From: Paraburkholderia metrosideri
GTDB taxonomy: Bacteria; Pseudomonadota; Gammaproteobacteria; Burkholderiales; Burkholderiaceae
Direction of reading: 5' to 3'
Length of the DNA: 64,000 nucleotides
NCBI RefSeq assembly: GCF_904848625.1
Contig: NZ_CAJHCP010000005.1
Coordinates: 248,001-312,000 of the forward strand
In this document: in pieces, positions 8,274 through 17,037 of the stretch
Layout of the letters: the number at the start of each line of letters is the position of its first letter
How positions within the stretch are numbered: the first letter of the stretch is position 1
The notes under the pieces: generated by a model
Seen by the model: only the letters and a program-made list of their open reading frames with translations
The model's database searches: none
What the model was told of the DNA's origin: nothing
Program-made: the position numbers and the translations under genes

Positions 8274-8579
8274 TTACTCTTCTGCCGCCGAGAATTCACT
8301 GTAGTACTTGTCTTTCTTGTGCAGAATCAGTTGCGCGAGAAAGTCGGCGTCGTATGCGCGATGAAGGTGGCCATGATAGCGCTCGATATAGGCGGTAATA
8401 CGCGCACTCTCGCCGTTGAATTCCTTAAGAAGATCGAGGGTGTCACGGTCCCAGCGGAATCGCAGGCCAAGGTCGCTGAACGCTGCGTTGTACGCACTCA
8501 GATGAGCGTCGTCAGGATGGTCTTGAGTGACGCGGGCAGAGCGGACACTGCTGTCGGATTCAACCTGGGTGTGGTTCAT
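8274..8579 (-). CDS. Conserved hypothetical protein, 101 residues
   Basis: This soluble, charged protein shows no signal peptide, membrane segment or motif I recognise. Aromatic and charged residues in the middle (RFRWDRDTLDLLKEF, YIERYHGHLHRAYDADF) suggest a folded helical domain rather than a spurious frame. A strong GGAGG site lies six bases before the ATG. It sits downstream of, and in the same direction as, the LysR gene at 8676-9623. The 97-base gap contains one copy of a 13-base motif also found in the LysR/oxlT space. It may therefore belong to that regulon, but its function is unknown. Confidence 0.72.
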   Translation of the reverse strand: MNHTQVESDSSVRSARVTQDHPDDAHLSAYNAAFSDLGLRFRWDRDTLDLLKEFNGESARITAYIERYHGHLHRAYDADFLAQLILHKKDKYYSEFSAAEE

Positions 8580-8645
8580 GATCGGCCTCCTCGGCTAACG
8601 AGTAAAAGATCTCGTTTGCAGAATAGAAGCACTGATCAATTTGCA

Positions 8646-8658
8646 ATAGTTAAAGTTT
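8646..8658 (+). promoter_or_regulatory. Shared 13-base motif, copy A
   Basis: ATAGTTAAAGTTT lies 67 bases upstream of the hypothetical gene starting at 8579. The same motif occurs at 9661-9673 (one change) and 15146-15158 (identical). In each case it is on the strand opposite the putative target gene. Confidence 0.5.
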
Positions 8659-8675
8659 TATTGGCTATCCATAGC

Positions 8676-9623
8676 CTACTGCTTATACACGCTCAATTCC
8701 TTGACGCGTGTGATCTTCTCGATCAGATGCGCGCCTTCTTCCATCAGGAAGCGTTTGAATGCAACCGCAACCGGCGGCAGACGTTTGTTCTTTCTATGCA
8801 CGACATACCAGTTGAGCATGACGGGAAAGCTCTCGACGTCGAGCACCACGAGATGCCCCAGCTGCAATTCAAGGCTGATCGTATGAGCCGACAGAAAGGC
8901 GATGCCCATACCGGCAATCACCGCCTGCTTGATTGTTTCGGTGCTTTTGATCTCCATCGCGATCTTCAGATTGGCAAGGCGCCCGGCAAAGCCTTCTTCC
9001 ATCGAATTCCACGTGTCGGAGCCGCGTTCGCGCACGATAAAAGCCTCGTTAGCGAGTTGACTCATTCTGATATTGCGCTTGTGTGCCAGCGGATGGGTGG
9101 GCGCAGCCACGATCACATAAGGGTGTGGAGCAAAGGGTTCGTTGGTCGCATCGGTTTCATGCGGCGGACGCACCATGACGGCGAGATCGGTCTGATTCGT
9201 CGACAACTGATGCAGCAGTTCTTCGCGATTGTGCACGGCGAGGTTGAGCACGACACCCGAATAGCGGCGCGTGAATTCAGCGAGCAGACGCGGAAAGAAA
9301 TAGTCGCCCGCGCTAATTACCGCGACATTCAGCTTGCCGCCGGAAACGCCCTTCAGCTGACTCATCGCCTCGTCGACTTCGTGGAATTGCTGAATGATCG
9401 CGCGGCTGTAGTGCAGCATCTCGGTGCCCGCCGGCGTCAGATAGATCTTTTTACCCAGTTGTTCGAACAGCGGCAGGCCCGCATGTTCTTCGAGTTGCCG
9501 AACCTGAGTGGAGACAGCCGGCTGAGTCAGATGCAATTCTTCTGCGGCGCGCGAGAAACTCAGGTGGCGCGCTACCGTTTCGAAAACCTTCAGTTGCCGC
9601 AGAGTCGCATTGCGCATCGTCAT
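8676..9623 (-). CDS. LysR-family transcriptional regulator, CbbR-like
   Basis: This 315-residue regulator has the N-terminal winged helix-turn-helix (residues 5-65, with LSFSRAAEELHLTQPAVSTQVRQLEE split over about 21-47) and a periplasmic-binding-protein-like effector domain from about 92 to the end. Phrases such as TIKQAVIAGMGIAFLSAHT and AAPTHPLAHKRN are typical of the CbbR branch. It is divergent from the OxlT-like transporter, the usual layout of a LysR activator with its target, and probably responds to a carboxylic acid. A TAAT-N11-ATTA box and the shared 13-base motif lie 38 bases upstream of its start. Control of oxalate transport is inferred from position. Confidence 0.92.
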   Translation of the reverse strand: MTMRNATLRQLKVFETVARHLSFSRAAEELHLTQPAVSTQVRQLEEHAGLPLFEQLGKKIYLTPAGTEMLHYSRAIIQQFHEVDEAMSQLKGVSGGKLNVAVISAGDYFFPRLLAEFTRRYSGVVLNLAVHNREELLHQLSTNQTDLAVMVRPPHETDATNEPFAPHPYVIVAAPTHPLAHKRNIRMSQLANEAFIVRERGSDTWNSMEEGFAGRLANLKIAMEIKSTETIKQAVIAGMGIAFLSAHTISLELQLGHLVVLDVESFPVMLNWYVVHRKNKRLPPVAVAFKRFLMEEGAHLIEKITRVKELSVYKQ

Positions 9624-9660
9624 GGCCGATGTATAAGCAAATGTGAATCAACATAATAAC

Positions 9661-9673
9661 AAACTTTAATTAT
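9661..9673 (-). promoter_or_regulatory. Shared 13-base motif, copy B, inside a LysR-type T-N11-A box
   Basis: On the minus strand this reads ATAATTAAAGTTT. The wider sequence TAATTAAAGTTTGTTATTA has TAAT and ATTA ends separated by 11 bases, the general LysR operator pattern. It lies 38 bases upstream of the LysR start and within the divergent promoter region with oxlT. Confidence 0.55.
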
Positions 9674-9742
9674 TCGTAATTCAGCAATGACCCTAGCATG
9701 GAACTGTAAGCAGCGAAATTGCCGGTTGGATATTCGGGGCAG

Positions 9743-9774
9743 TACTTGGCGCGGTACTCGGCGCGGTACTCGGG
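9743..9774. repeat. 12-bp tandem repeat in the oxlT promoter region
   Basis: TACTTGGCGCGG, TACTCGGCGCGG and a partial TACTCGGG follow each other directly in the LysR/oxlT intergenic space. Confidence 0.75.
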
Positions 9775-9878
9775 TTAACGCCTGTTTCCAGGCACAGTGG
9801 AAGGAAAATTCCCGATTAGCCGATCAGATCAGTGCTTTCAGCGCGAGCGGTTGATTGGTCGGAATAAATAACTTCCGG

Positions 9879-9907
9879 AAAAGCGATGATTCTTCCGGAT
9901 CGCTTTT
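9879..9907 (+). other. Terminator-like hairpin in the oxlT leader
   Basis: AAAAGCGAT and ATCGCTTTT form a perfect 9-bp stem with an 11-base loop (GATTCTTCCGG), ending in a T run on the plus strand. It lies 160 bases upstream of oxlT in the 444-base gap, which is AT-rich from 9640 to 9960. It could be an attenuator or a bidirectional insulator. I see no upstream plus-strand gene that needs a terminator here. Confidence 0.45.
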
Positions 9908-10067
9908 AAAGAAAATATAAAACAGACGCGAATATTAAATTTTCCCGAATAGCAAGGCTTTTCGGGTCACAACCAAAAGGTGGGACGCATACAGCACGGC
10001 GTGTCCTCCGGAGAACTTCCTTCGGAGCGTTGACCGGCTGCACTAATAAATAGTGGAGACAAGGCTC

Positions 10068-11408
10068 ATGGACAATTTCACCCAGCAAACGCCCCGGCTA
10101 TTTCTAGGGAACCGTTGGTGGCAACTCGTCATCGGCATGGTGTGCATGGCACTCGTGGCCAATCTGCAATATGCATGGACGTTGTTCGTCACGCCGATGA
10201 ATGCGCGGCATCACTGGAGCGAAGCGTCCATACAACTCGCCTTTACGATCTTCATTCTTACCGAAACGTGGCTTGTGCCATTGGAAGGCCTGCTGGTCGA
10301 TAAATTCGGGCCACGCCCAGTGGTCGCGGTGGGGGCCGTGTGCGCAGGGCTGTCGTGGGTGATGAATTCGTATGCGACATCGCTCGGCGTTCTGTACCTC
10401 TCCGCAGTAATCGGCGGCATCGGTGCGGGCGGTGTGTACGGTACTTGCGTCGGCAATGCGCTCAAGTGGTTCCCCGATCGACGGGGGCTCGCCGCCGGAT
10501 TGACCGCCGCGGGTTTCGGTGCGGGCGCGGCGATTACAGTGATTCCGATTGCCAATATGATCACGCGCTCCGGTTATGAGCATGCGTTTTTCTTCTTCGG
10601 CATCTTGCAGGGCGTGAGCATTCTGGTGCTCGCACTGTTGTTACGGAGGCCGACACCACGTCAGCAAGCAGTGCGCAAGACCCGATTCGCTATGTCGAAG
10701 GTCGACTTCACTGCGGGACAGATGATCAGAACCCCGGTTTTCTGGGTGATGTATGTGTGCTTCGTCGCCGTGGCTGCAGGTGGTCTGATGGCCACTGCGC
10801 AAATCGGCCCGATTGCAAGGGACTGGGGCCTTGCGCGCATTCCGATGTCACTCCTCGGCATGACCTTGCCGCTGCTCACGGCCACGCTGTCTATCGACAA
10901 TATTCTCAACGGGTTGACACGTCCGTTGTGCGGTTTTATTTCCGACAAGATCGGCCGCGAAAACACGATGTTCGTGATCTTTATTGGTGAAGGTCTGGCG
11001 TTGCTCGGCATGATGCAGTTTGGAACCAACCCCTACGCGTTCATGACCTTCGCCGCACTGATTTTCCTCTTCTGGGGCGAGATCTTTTCGATCTTTCCGG
11101 CAATCTGCGCCGACACGTTCGGCAGTAAATACGCAACCGCCAACGCGGGTACGCTATACACCGCGAAAGGCACGGCGGCTTTGCTCGTGCCGGTGGCGTC
11201 GGTGCTGGCCGCGATGGGCGGATGGAGTCTGGTTTTCACCGTGTCTGCCGTGATCACGATTGCCGCCGGCATCTCGGCAAAGTTCGTGCTCGCGCCGATG
11301 CGTTCGCGCTGGATCGAATCTCACAACGAGCCTCAGGCGGTGCTCGCAGTCGCGGGCAATGGCGGCCCATCGCGGCTGAGCAACTGGCCTGAGCAGACCG
11401 GGGAATAA
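10068..11408 (+). CDS. oxlT: OxlT-like oxalate:formate antiporter, MFS
   Basis: This 446-residue inner-membrane carrier has 12 predicted helices. It shares with Oxalobacter OxlT the motifs VDKFGPR, KWFPDRRGLAAGLTAAGFG (OxlT: RWFPDKRGLASGFTAAGYG) and GFISDKIGR. The two charged residues that bind the oxalate dianion in OxlT have counterparts: Arg near 285 (GLTRPLCGF) and Lys near 366 (TAKGTAALL). OxlT swaps external oxalate for internal formate. An in-frame GTG lies upstream, but the ATG at 10068 follows GGAGACAAGG. It is divergent from the CbbR-like LysR gene. Together with the Frc-like transferase 4 kb away, it points to oxalate or a similar diacid as substrate. Confidence 0.85.
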   Translation: MDNFTQQTPRLFLGNRWWQLVIGMVCMALVANLQYAWTLFVTPMNARHHWSEASIQLAFTIFILTETWLVPLEGLLVDKFGPRPVVAVGAVCAGLSWVMNSYATSLGVLYLSAVIGGIGAGGVYGTCVGNALKWFPDRRGLAAGLTAAGFGAGAAITVIPIANMITRSGYEHAFFFFGILQGVSILVLALLLRRPTPRQQAVRKTRFAMSKVDFTAGQMIRTPVFWVMYVCFVAVAAGGLMATAQIGPIARDWGLARIPMSLLGMTLPLLTATLSIDNILNGLTRPLCGFISDKIGRENTMFVIFIGEGLALLGMMQFGTNPYAFMTFAALIFLFWGEIFSIFPAICADTFGSKYATANAGTLYTAKGTAALLVPVASVLAAMGGWSLVFTVSAVITIAAGISAKFVLAPMRSRWIESHNEPQAVLAVAGNGGPSRLSNWPEQTGE

Positions 11409-11463
11409 GCGTGAACGACGTACGCGCGAAGACGATGTCGATAGCCACGCGGTTCACGATGTC

Positions 11464-12438
11464 ATGAACGTTTCGCTGCAACAACTCAAGGTGTTTGTCG
11501 CCGTCGCGCGCGAGCGGAGTTTTACACGCGCGGCACGCGAATTCGATCTGACGCAATCGGCAGTCAGCCGCTGTGTACGTGAACTCGAAGACGCGGTCGA
11601 GTTGAAACTGTTCGATCGCACGACACGCCAGGTCGAATTGACGAGTGCGGGTGCCAGTCTCGAACGACGAATCGGCAGATTGCTGGACGAAATAGAACGG
11701 ACATTGCTTGAGGAACGTACTGCTTACGAGGGACATACCGGGTTGGTGGTGATTGGCAGTAATCCCATGTTGTCGTCGGGTTGGGTTGCACAGTCTCTTG
11801 CGGGTTGTGCAGAAGCGTTTCCCGAACTGATTGTGTCGATTAAAGATCAACCGCAAAGCGGCGTGCTCGCGAGTGTGGAGCAGGGTGAGGTGGACTTTGG
11901 TGTGGTGTCGGTCGCAGAACCATTCGCTAGCGACTTGCTGCACGCGCAAGTGATTTTCACGACGCCGCTGCACGCGCTGATACCCGCCGCGCACCCTTTG
12001 GCAACGCATGCCAATATTGATTGGCGCGCATTGAATGAATGGAATCTCATCACGCTGAACGGCGATGCGGGTATACGCGTTGCGCTTGACGTCGCCTTCA
12101 ATGCGAATCAAATGAAACGGCGACCGATGCAGGAACTCGGACATGTTGCGGCGGTTTCGCGGACGGTTGAGCTTGGCCTGGGTGTCGGTGTAGTACCTGT
12201 CGGCGCGCACTGGCCTTTGCCCCAAGCGTCACTCGTCACAAGGCTTCTGGTTCCTGAGGTGACAGTGAGTACGTTGCTAGTGCAGCGACGCAATCGCTCT
12301 CTCCGGCCTAATGCCGCCGCGGTCTGGTCGCAGTTTTCCGGGACTGTTTGCGAACCCTTACCGAGAACGGCTCCCTCTTCACAAATCTTCAATTGGCCGG
12401 CGGCGACGCCAGGCTGTGCGGTATTGCACGAACCTTAG
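11464..12438 (+). CDS. LysR-family transcriptional regulator
   Basis: This 324-residue protein has a standard LysR helix-turn-helix in the first 60 residues (SFTRAAREFDLTQSAVSR) and a complete effector domain, with the DFGVVS strand near residue 140 and GLGVGVVP near 240. It begins 55 bases after the OxlT-like gene on the same strand and ends 78 bases before an aldehyde dehydrogenase, so it may control either. The C-terminal 40 residues after the effector domain are low-complexity and probably unstructured. No strong ribosome-binding site precedes the ATG. The effector is unknown. Confidence 0.9.
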   Translation: MNVSLQQLKVFVAVARERSFTRAAREFDLTQSAVSRCVRELEDAVELKLFDRTTRQVELTSAGASLERRIGRLLDEIERTLLEERTAYEGHTGLVVIGSNPMLSSGWVAQSLAGCAEAFPELIVSIKDQPQSGVLASVEQGEVDFGVVSVAEPFASDLLHAQVIFTTPLHALIPAAHPLATHANIDWRALNEWNLITLNGDAGIRVALDVAFNANQMKRRPMQELGHVAAVSRTVELGLGVGVVPVGAHWPLPQASLVTRLLVPEVTVSTLLVQRRNRSLRPNAAAVWSQFSGTVCEPLPRTAPSSQIFNWPAATPGCAVLHEP

Positions 12439-12516
12439 TTTTGTTCCGGTTACCGGCGCCTGTTCACGATCGATTCGCCGGTAGTCAGCCGCACAACATC
12501 CCACACACGGAGCTTC

Positions 12517-13971
12517 ATGATGGAAACCGATACCGACCTCAGGCACCATGATCTGCTGATCGACGGCAAGCGTTTGCCGCCTGGCACCGGCGAATATTCC
12601 GTCGACATCAACCCCGCCACCGAAGAACCCATTGCACTTGTCGCTCAAGGGAGCGCCGCCGACGTCGATGTCGCGGTTCGAGCCGCACGGGCCGCATTGA
12701 AAGTGTGGAATGCGCTGCGCGCAGCCGAACGTGGCCGCATCCTGATGCGTCTCGCCGGTCTGATGCGCGCCAATCTCGACGAACTCGCTGCACTCGAAAG
12801 CCTCGATGCTGGCAAACCGATTGCTGCAGTAATGCGTCAGGACGTCCCCGCAGCGATCGATACACTCGAATATTACGCAGGCTGGTGCGACAAGATCAAC
12901 GGCCAGGTAGTACCGACGCGCCCCGATGCGTTGACGTACACGCTACGCGAGCCGGTCGGTGTGGTCGGCGCAATCGTGCCTTGGAACTTCCCGTTGATGA
13001 TCGGCATGTGGAAGATCGCACCCGCTCTCGCGTGCGGGTGTACGTTGATCGTCAAGCCCGCTGAAATTACGCCGCTCACTGCATTGCGTATCGGCGAGCT
13101 GGCGCTTGAAGCGGGTGTGCCTCCGGGCGTACTGAATATCGTGACGGGCAAGGGACGCGTAGTGGGAGATGCCATGGTGGCGCATCCTGGTATCGACAAG
13201 GTGACGTTCACGGGATCGCCATCGGTTGGGCGCGGTATTTTGCAGGGCGCAGCAGGCAACTTCAAACGCGTCACGCTGGAATTGGGCGGCAAGTCGGCCA
13301 ACCTGATTTTCGCGGATGCGAATCTCGACAATGCAGTGCGTGCCGCAGCATCGGGGATTTTCTTCAACACGGGGCAAGTGTGTTCGGCAGGCTCGCGGAT
13401 TCTCGCGCACCGTGACGTGTACGACGAAGTCGTCGAGCGGTTGGCCACGCGCGCGAAGTCGATCAAGATCGGCGATCCGTCGTCACGTGAGACATCAATG
13501 GGGCCGCTGATCTCCGCGGCGCAGATGAAAACGGTGCTGGGCTATGTCGACGCCGGGCGGTCCGAAGGGGCGAGACTCGTGACCGGTGGCGCACGGGTTG
13601 GCGAGCGAGGCTTCTTTGTCGAGCCGACGGTTTTTGCCGACGTCGAGCACGAGATGCGTATTTCTCAGGAGGAGATTTTTGGGCCAGTCGCCAGCGTGAT
13701 CCGCTTCGAGGACGAAGCCGATGCGATCAGAATCGCTAACGGCACACTTTATAGCCTCGCGGCCGGTGTGTGGAGTGCGGATATCGGGCGAGTGCATCGG
13801 GTCGCAAGAGACCTGAAGGCGGGGACCGTGTGGATCAATACGTACGGCTATACAGATGTGCGTTTGCCATGGGGCGGTTCCGGCGATTCGGGTTTTGGCC
13901 GCGAGCACGGCGACGTCGCCATTGAGAACTTCACTGAGCCGAAAGCGGTGTGGCTGGCGATTGACCAGTAG
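12517..13971 (+). CDS. NAD(P)+-dependent aldehyde dehydrogenase, betaine-aldehyde-dehydrogenase-like
   Basis: This 484-residue cytosolic enzyme oxidises an aldehyde to the acid. The family signatures are present: PWNFPLMIGMWK in the cofactor site (about residue 150), GSPSVGRGI near 235, the general base Glu in LELGGKSANLIF (about 255) and the catalytic Cys in FNTGQVCSAGSR (about 289), then EEIFGPV near 388. GGAG lies ahead of tandem ATG codons; the first is taken. It follows a LysR gene and is closed by a strong terminator. In this neighbourhood it may oxidise an aldehyde such as glycolaldehyde or one released by the ThDP lyase, but specificity cannot be read from sequence. Confidence 0.93.
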   Translation: MMETDTDLRHHDLLIDGKRLPPGTGEYSVDINPATEEPIALVAQGSAADVDVAVRAARAALKVWNALRAAERGRILMRLAGLMRANLDELAALESLDAGKPIAAVMRQDVPAAIDTLEYYAGWCDKINGQVVPTRPDALTYTLREPVGVVGAIVPWNFPLMIGMWKIAPALACGCTLIVKPAEITPLTALRIGELALEAGVPPGVLNIVTGKGRVVGDAMVAHPGIDKVTFTGSPSVGRGILQGAAGNFKRVTLELGGKSANLIFADANLDNAVRAAASGIFFNTGQVCSAGSRILAHRDVYDEVVERLATRAKSIKIGDPSSRETSMGPLISAAQMKTVLGYVDAGRSEGARLVTGGARVGERGFFVEPTVFADVEHEMRISQEEIFGPVASVIRFEDEADAIRIANGTLYSLAAGVWSADIGRVHRVARDLKAGTVWINTYGYTDVRLPWGGSGDSGFGREHGDVAIENFTEPKAVWLAIDQ

Positions 13972-13987
13972 CGTCGACTCACGACAT

Positions 13988-14028
13988 AAAAAGAAGGATC
14001 GAACGCTTACGGCGTTCGATCCTTCTTC
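13988..14028. terminator. Bidirectional terminator between aldH and panE-like genes
   Basis: A 16-bp perfect stem (13991-14006 with 14012-14027), a 5-base loop, A-rich on the left and T-containing on the right, sits between two convergent genes. Confidence 0.85.
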
Positions 14029-14062
14029 ACATGGCGCATCATTAATGGAAGTTTGCCAGCAC

Positions 14063-15040
14063 TCAATTGCCCTGCAATGCCATACGCTCACGCAGCTTGA
14101 TCAGTGCCAATACGACGTCGATAGTAGGAGTAGGCTCGGACACGAGACGCCCCATTTCCTGAACGACAGTTAAGAGAGGGTCGATTTCCATGGGCCGACG
14201 ATTCTCGAGATCGACCAGCGTCGACGTTTTATGCGCGCCGACCGCACCTGCGCCATCAATGCGTTTTTCCACATCGACGCGAAAGTTCACGCCGAATTGA
14301 TCCGCAATGCGTTTCGCCTCGAGCATCATCGTACGTGAGACTGCGCGTGTGCCGGGGTCGCTGGTGAGCACGTCGAGCGTTGCATGCGTGAGTGCGCTGA
14401 TCGGATTGAAGCACAGATTGCCCCATAATTTCAGCCAGATTTCGTCGCGGATATTGTCCCGGATCGGCGCCTCGAAACCAGCGGTCAGCATGATCTCATG
14501 CAGTTGCTGAATGCGCGGTGTGCGTTCGCCGCTGGGCTCGCCGATCGGGAATTTCTTGCCGTACACATGTTTGATGACGCCAGGCTCGACAATTTCCGCA
14601 GCGGGATACAGCACGCAACCAATCGCTCGCTCGGGGCCAAGTTTTGTCCATTGACTACCGTCCGGGTCGATGCTCGCGAGGCGAGTACCGGCAAAGCGCC
14701 CGCCATGCTGATAGAAATACCAATACGGAATGCCGTTGACGCCCGTGACAATTGCGGTGTGTTTGCCGAGCAGAGGCTGCATGGCATCCACTACGCCTGG
14801 AAGCGAGTGCGCTTTCAATGTGACGATGACGAAGTCCTGCACTCCTAGCTCGCGCGGGTCGGAGGTACAGCGTACCGGCGCGCTGAAAGTCTCGCCATCC
14901 ATGATCAGGCGCGCGCCGTGTTCCCGCATCGCGGCCAGGTGTGCGCCACGCGCAATAAAGCTGACGTCCGCGCCGGCGCGCGCCAGTTGCACGCCCATCA
15001 AACCGCCAATTGCTCCCGCTCCAAAGATGCAGATCTTCAT
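14063..15040 (-). CDS. Ketopantoate reductase (2-dehydropantoate 2-reductase) family
   Basis: This 325-residue NADPH-dependent reductase starts with a Rossmann motif (KICIFGAGAIGG, residues 2-13). It contains the substrate-domain segment with the conserved lysine/asparagine pattern LWLKLWGNLCFNPISALT near residue 200. The ATG at 15040 has GGGAG seven bases ahead, while the longer frame starts in poorly conserved sequence. Canonical PanE makes pantoate for CoA synthesis, but bacteria often carry catabolic paralogues acting on other 2-oxo acids. The position at the edge of the acid-degradation island, and the shared 13-base motif upstream, suggest a paralogue, so I give no symbol. Confidence 0.88.
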   Translation of the reverse strand: MKICIFGAGAIGGLMGVQLARAGADVSFIARGAHLAAMREHGARLIMDGETFSAPVRCTSDPRELGVQDFVIVTLKAHSLPGVVDAMQPLLGKHTAIVTGVNGIPYWYFYQHGGRFAGTRLASIDPDGSQWTKLGPERAIGCVLYPAAEIVEPGVIKHVYGKKFPIGEPSGERTPRIQQLHEIMLTAGFEAPIRDNIRDEIWLKLWGNLCFNPISALTHATLDVLTSDPGTRAVSRTMMLEAKRIADQFGVNFRVDVEKRIDGAGAVGAHKTSTLVDLENRRPMEIDPLLTVVQEMGRLVSEPTPTIDVVLALIKLRERMALQGN

Positions 15041-15145
15041 GATGCCGCTCCCGTGACTATAAGAAGTCGCTTGCCCCACTGCCGCATCGTATCGTGTTCA
15101 GCCGCAGAGCCTCTGCGTGAGGATAAGAGGGCACGACAAATACAG

Positions 15146-15158
15146 ATAGTTAAAGTTT
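15146..15158 (+). promoter_or_regulatory. Shared 13-base motif, copy C
   Basis: ATAGTTAAAGTTT lies 106 bases upstream of the ketopantoate-reductase-like gene and is identical to copy A. Both are followed within a few bases by GGCT(G)AT. Confidence 0.5.
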
Positions 15159-15322
15159 GTCGGCTGATGCATTAGGGATTGCTTATGGAAGCCGCTGCGG
15201 GGTGATGCGCTTTAAACGAAGAGAAAGAACAGGATCTACGGCCGGAGAGTGCGTTAATGAAGCAGGCCGGAGCGCGAGTCGCCTCGCGTTGACACAATAT
15301 CTTTAATTGAAACTTGTGTGAT

Positions 15323-15865
15323 TCAATTAACTGCTTCAACAAACCCCGGGTCGCCGATCAAGGTGTCGACACTCAGCTTGACCGTATCTTCAATGGCAAT
15401 GGTGCTACTGGTAAATTTCGGCGACTTCTGTTTGACCGTTCGGGTGGTCGAGTACACGACCTTGTGCGTGACGACATCGGTGACGACGTAGTGCATCTTC
15501 AAGGTCCAGAAAGTCGGCGACCGCGCGTCGTCCACCTTGAACACTTCGATGCTGCCACTCAATACCCGTTTGCTGCCCGTCAGATGAAAACCGGCAACCC
15601 GCAAGCTGCTCACGACGCTATTGCGCACCACCTCGTTAATGTCGTCTTTGAGAATGATGCCAGTCATCGCCGTGTTCTCAATGCGATTGGGTGACACCTG
15701 TCCGCTGGTGGCGGGCAGATAGGCGAAGTCGCGGGCGGGCGCGACGCTGAGCCAACCTGTAGAGTGGGTGGCCGCGCGGGGTGCACTGCTGTTCAGGCCG
15801 AACCACGACCACGAGCACGCGGAGAGCATTAACGGCAATGCGACGGTGCCGCAGCCTTTGAGCAC
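15323..15865 (-). CDS. Predicted outer-membrane lipoprotein, YajG-like layout
   Basis: This 180-residue protein starts (GTG) with a short signal peptide ending in a lipobox, LSAC, with Cys17 as the lipidated residue. The mature part contains an alternating-strand domain with INEVVRNSVVSSLRVAGF and LSGSIEVFKVDDARS, the pattern of small lipoproteins in which a helix that binds an inhibitor or effector precedes beta strands. No neighbour shares its strand closely. No clear ribosome-binding site is seen, so the true start may differ. The function is unknown. Confidence 0.7.
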   Translation of the reverse strand: MLKGCGTVALPLMLSACSWSWFGLNSSAPRAATHSTGWLSVAPARDFAYLPATSGQVSPNRIENTAMTGIILKDDINEVVRNSVVSSLRVAGFHLTGSKRVLSGSIEVFKVDDARSPTFWTLKMHYVVTDVVTHKVVYSTTRTVKQKSPKFTSSTIAIEDTVKLSVDTLIGDPGFVEAVN

Positions 15866-16232
15866 GGTCGATCTGAGCGACGAACGCGTAGCGCAGGCCG
15901 TACGCGGCAGAGACAGGCTCCGTTGCGGCGACTCAGGTGCTGTACGGGAAAAAGCGGCAGTCGAGGTCAGAGGAATTGGCCTTTCAAAGGAAGTTCATCC
16001 CGGTGGATAGCAGCATGGTAACAGCGCTCCGGATCCCTGCGTGTTTCGGCCCGGGTGCACGGGGCGGCGTCCCCGACGGCGTGCCCATCATACCGGGCGG
16101 CTTCTTCAATACCCGTCGAATCAATAGAGGGCGGCTCCTGTCAGGAAACATCGGCACGGCGGACGTTATCTCACGACAATAACCGCAGTGTGTGAAAAGC
16201 ATGTGCCAGACGTGCTTCATTAAAACAAATGG
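15866..16232. other. Intergenic, no gene recognised
   Basis: This 367-base gap separates two minus-strand genes. Short frames on both strands are proline/arginine-rich with no start signals. I see no convincing promoter or structure. Confidence 0.4.
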
Positions 16233-16817
16233 TCACGGGAAGCCGGCTTTCCCCTGGGTCATATCCACCAAGGCCAGTTGTGCAGTGTCGAGCGCATTGG
16301 CCGGCAATCGGACCGTTATTTTCACCAGCATTCCATAGGCGCTGTCCACGAGCGCGTATCCTTCAGCGTCGATCCATCTGCGCACTTTGGCTTCGTCGGC
16401 GTAGCTGACTTCGACGGTCAACGAAACCTGAGCAATCCTCTCGATCCGTGGCGCGTTCAGCAAGGCCGACGCGATGGCATCGGTGTACGCGCGGACCAGG
16501 CCGCCCGCGCCGAGTTTCACACCGCCGTAATAGCGCACGACAGCTGCCAGTACGCCGTCCAGATCGTGATGCCGTAGTACTTCGAGAATCGGCCGGCCAG
16601 CGGTGCCGGACGGTTCGCCATCGTCGGACATGCCGGACTGGCCGCCTGCGAGTAGTGCCCAGCAAACGTGCGTGGCGGCGGCATGCTCTTCGCGCAGACG
16701 ACGCAGTTCGTCCATTGCGGCGTCGCGGTCGGCAACCGGTATTGCGTACGCAATGAAGCGGCTTTTGCGGATCTCGAGTTCCGCGCTCAGCGCAGCAGGT
16801 AAGGTATAGGTGGGCAA
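16233..16817 (-). CDS. YigZ/IMPACT family protein
   Basis: This 194-residue protein belongs to the YigZ/IMPACT family, whose eukaryotic member inhibits GCN2 activation and whose bacterial role is unclear. Motifs seen are IRKSRFIAYAIPV near residue 15, the signature SDDGEPSGTAGRPILEVL near 65-85, and VVRYYGGVKLGAGGLVRAY near 100. A C-terminal ferredoxin-like domain follows. Family proteins usually begin just before a TYTL-like strand, so I place the start at a TTG (16817). An ATG at 16928 would add 37 unconserved residues. Neither has a clear Shine-Dalgarno sequence. Confidence 0.85.
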   Translation of the reverse strand: MPTYTLPAALSAELEIRKSRFIAYAIPVADRDAAMDELRRLREEHAAATHVCWALLAGGQSGMSDDGEPSGTAGRPILEVLRHHDLDGVLAAVVRYYGGVKLGAGGLVRAYTDAIASALLNAPRIERIAQVSLTVEVSYADEAKVRRWIDAEGYALVDSAYGMLVKITVRLPANALDTAQLALVDMTQGKAGFP

Positions 16818-17037
16818 GGCAAAAAATCGGTAGATAAAAGATGGCGGGCCTTGCGCGGCCCTTTGGCCATCATGGTAACGGATCGTGGTGCACGCCGACG
16901 TAGCGGAAAAAAGCAGGGGTCTGCGCATGGGCGATCAGAGCACCACGCTGCGAGCGAATCAGGTTCCGCAGGTTCGTCTACAATTGCGAGTTGAACGCGC
17001 GCATCCGTCAAGGCCAGCGCGCCAAACAGGAGACAAC

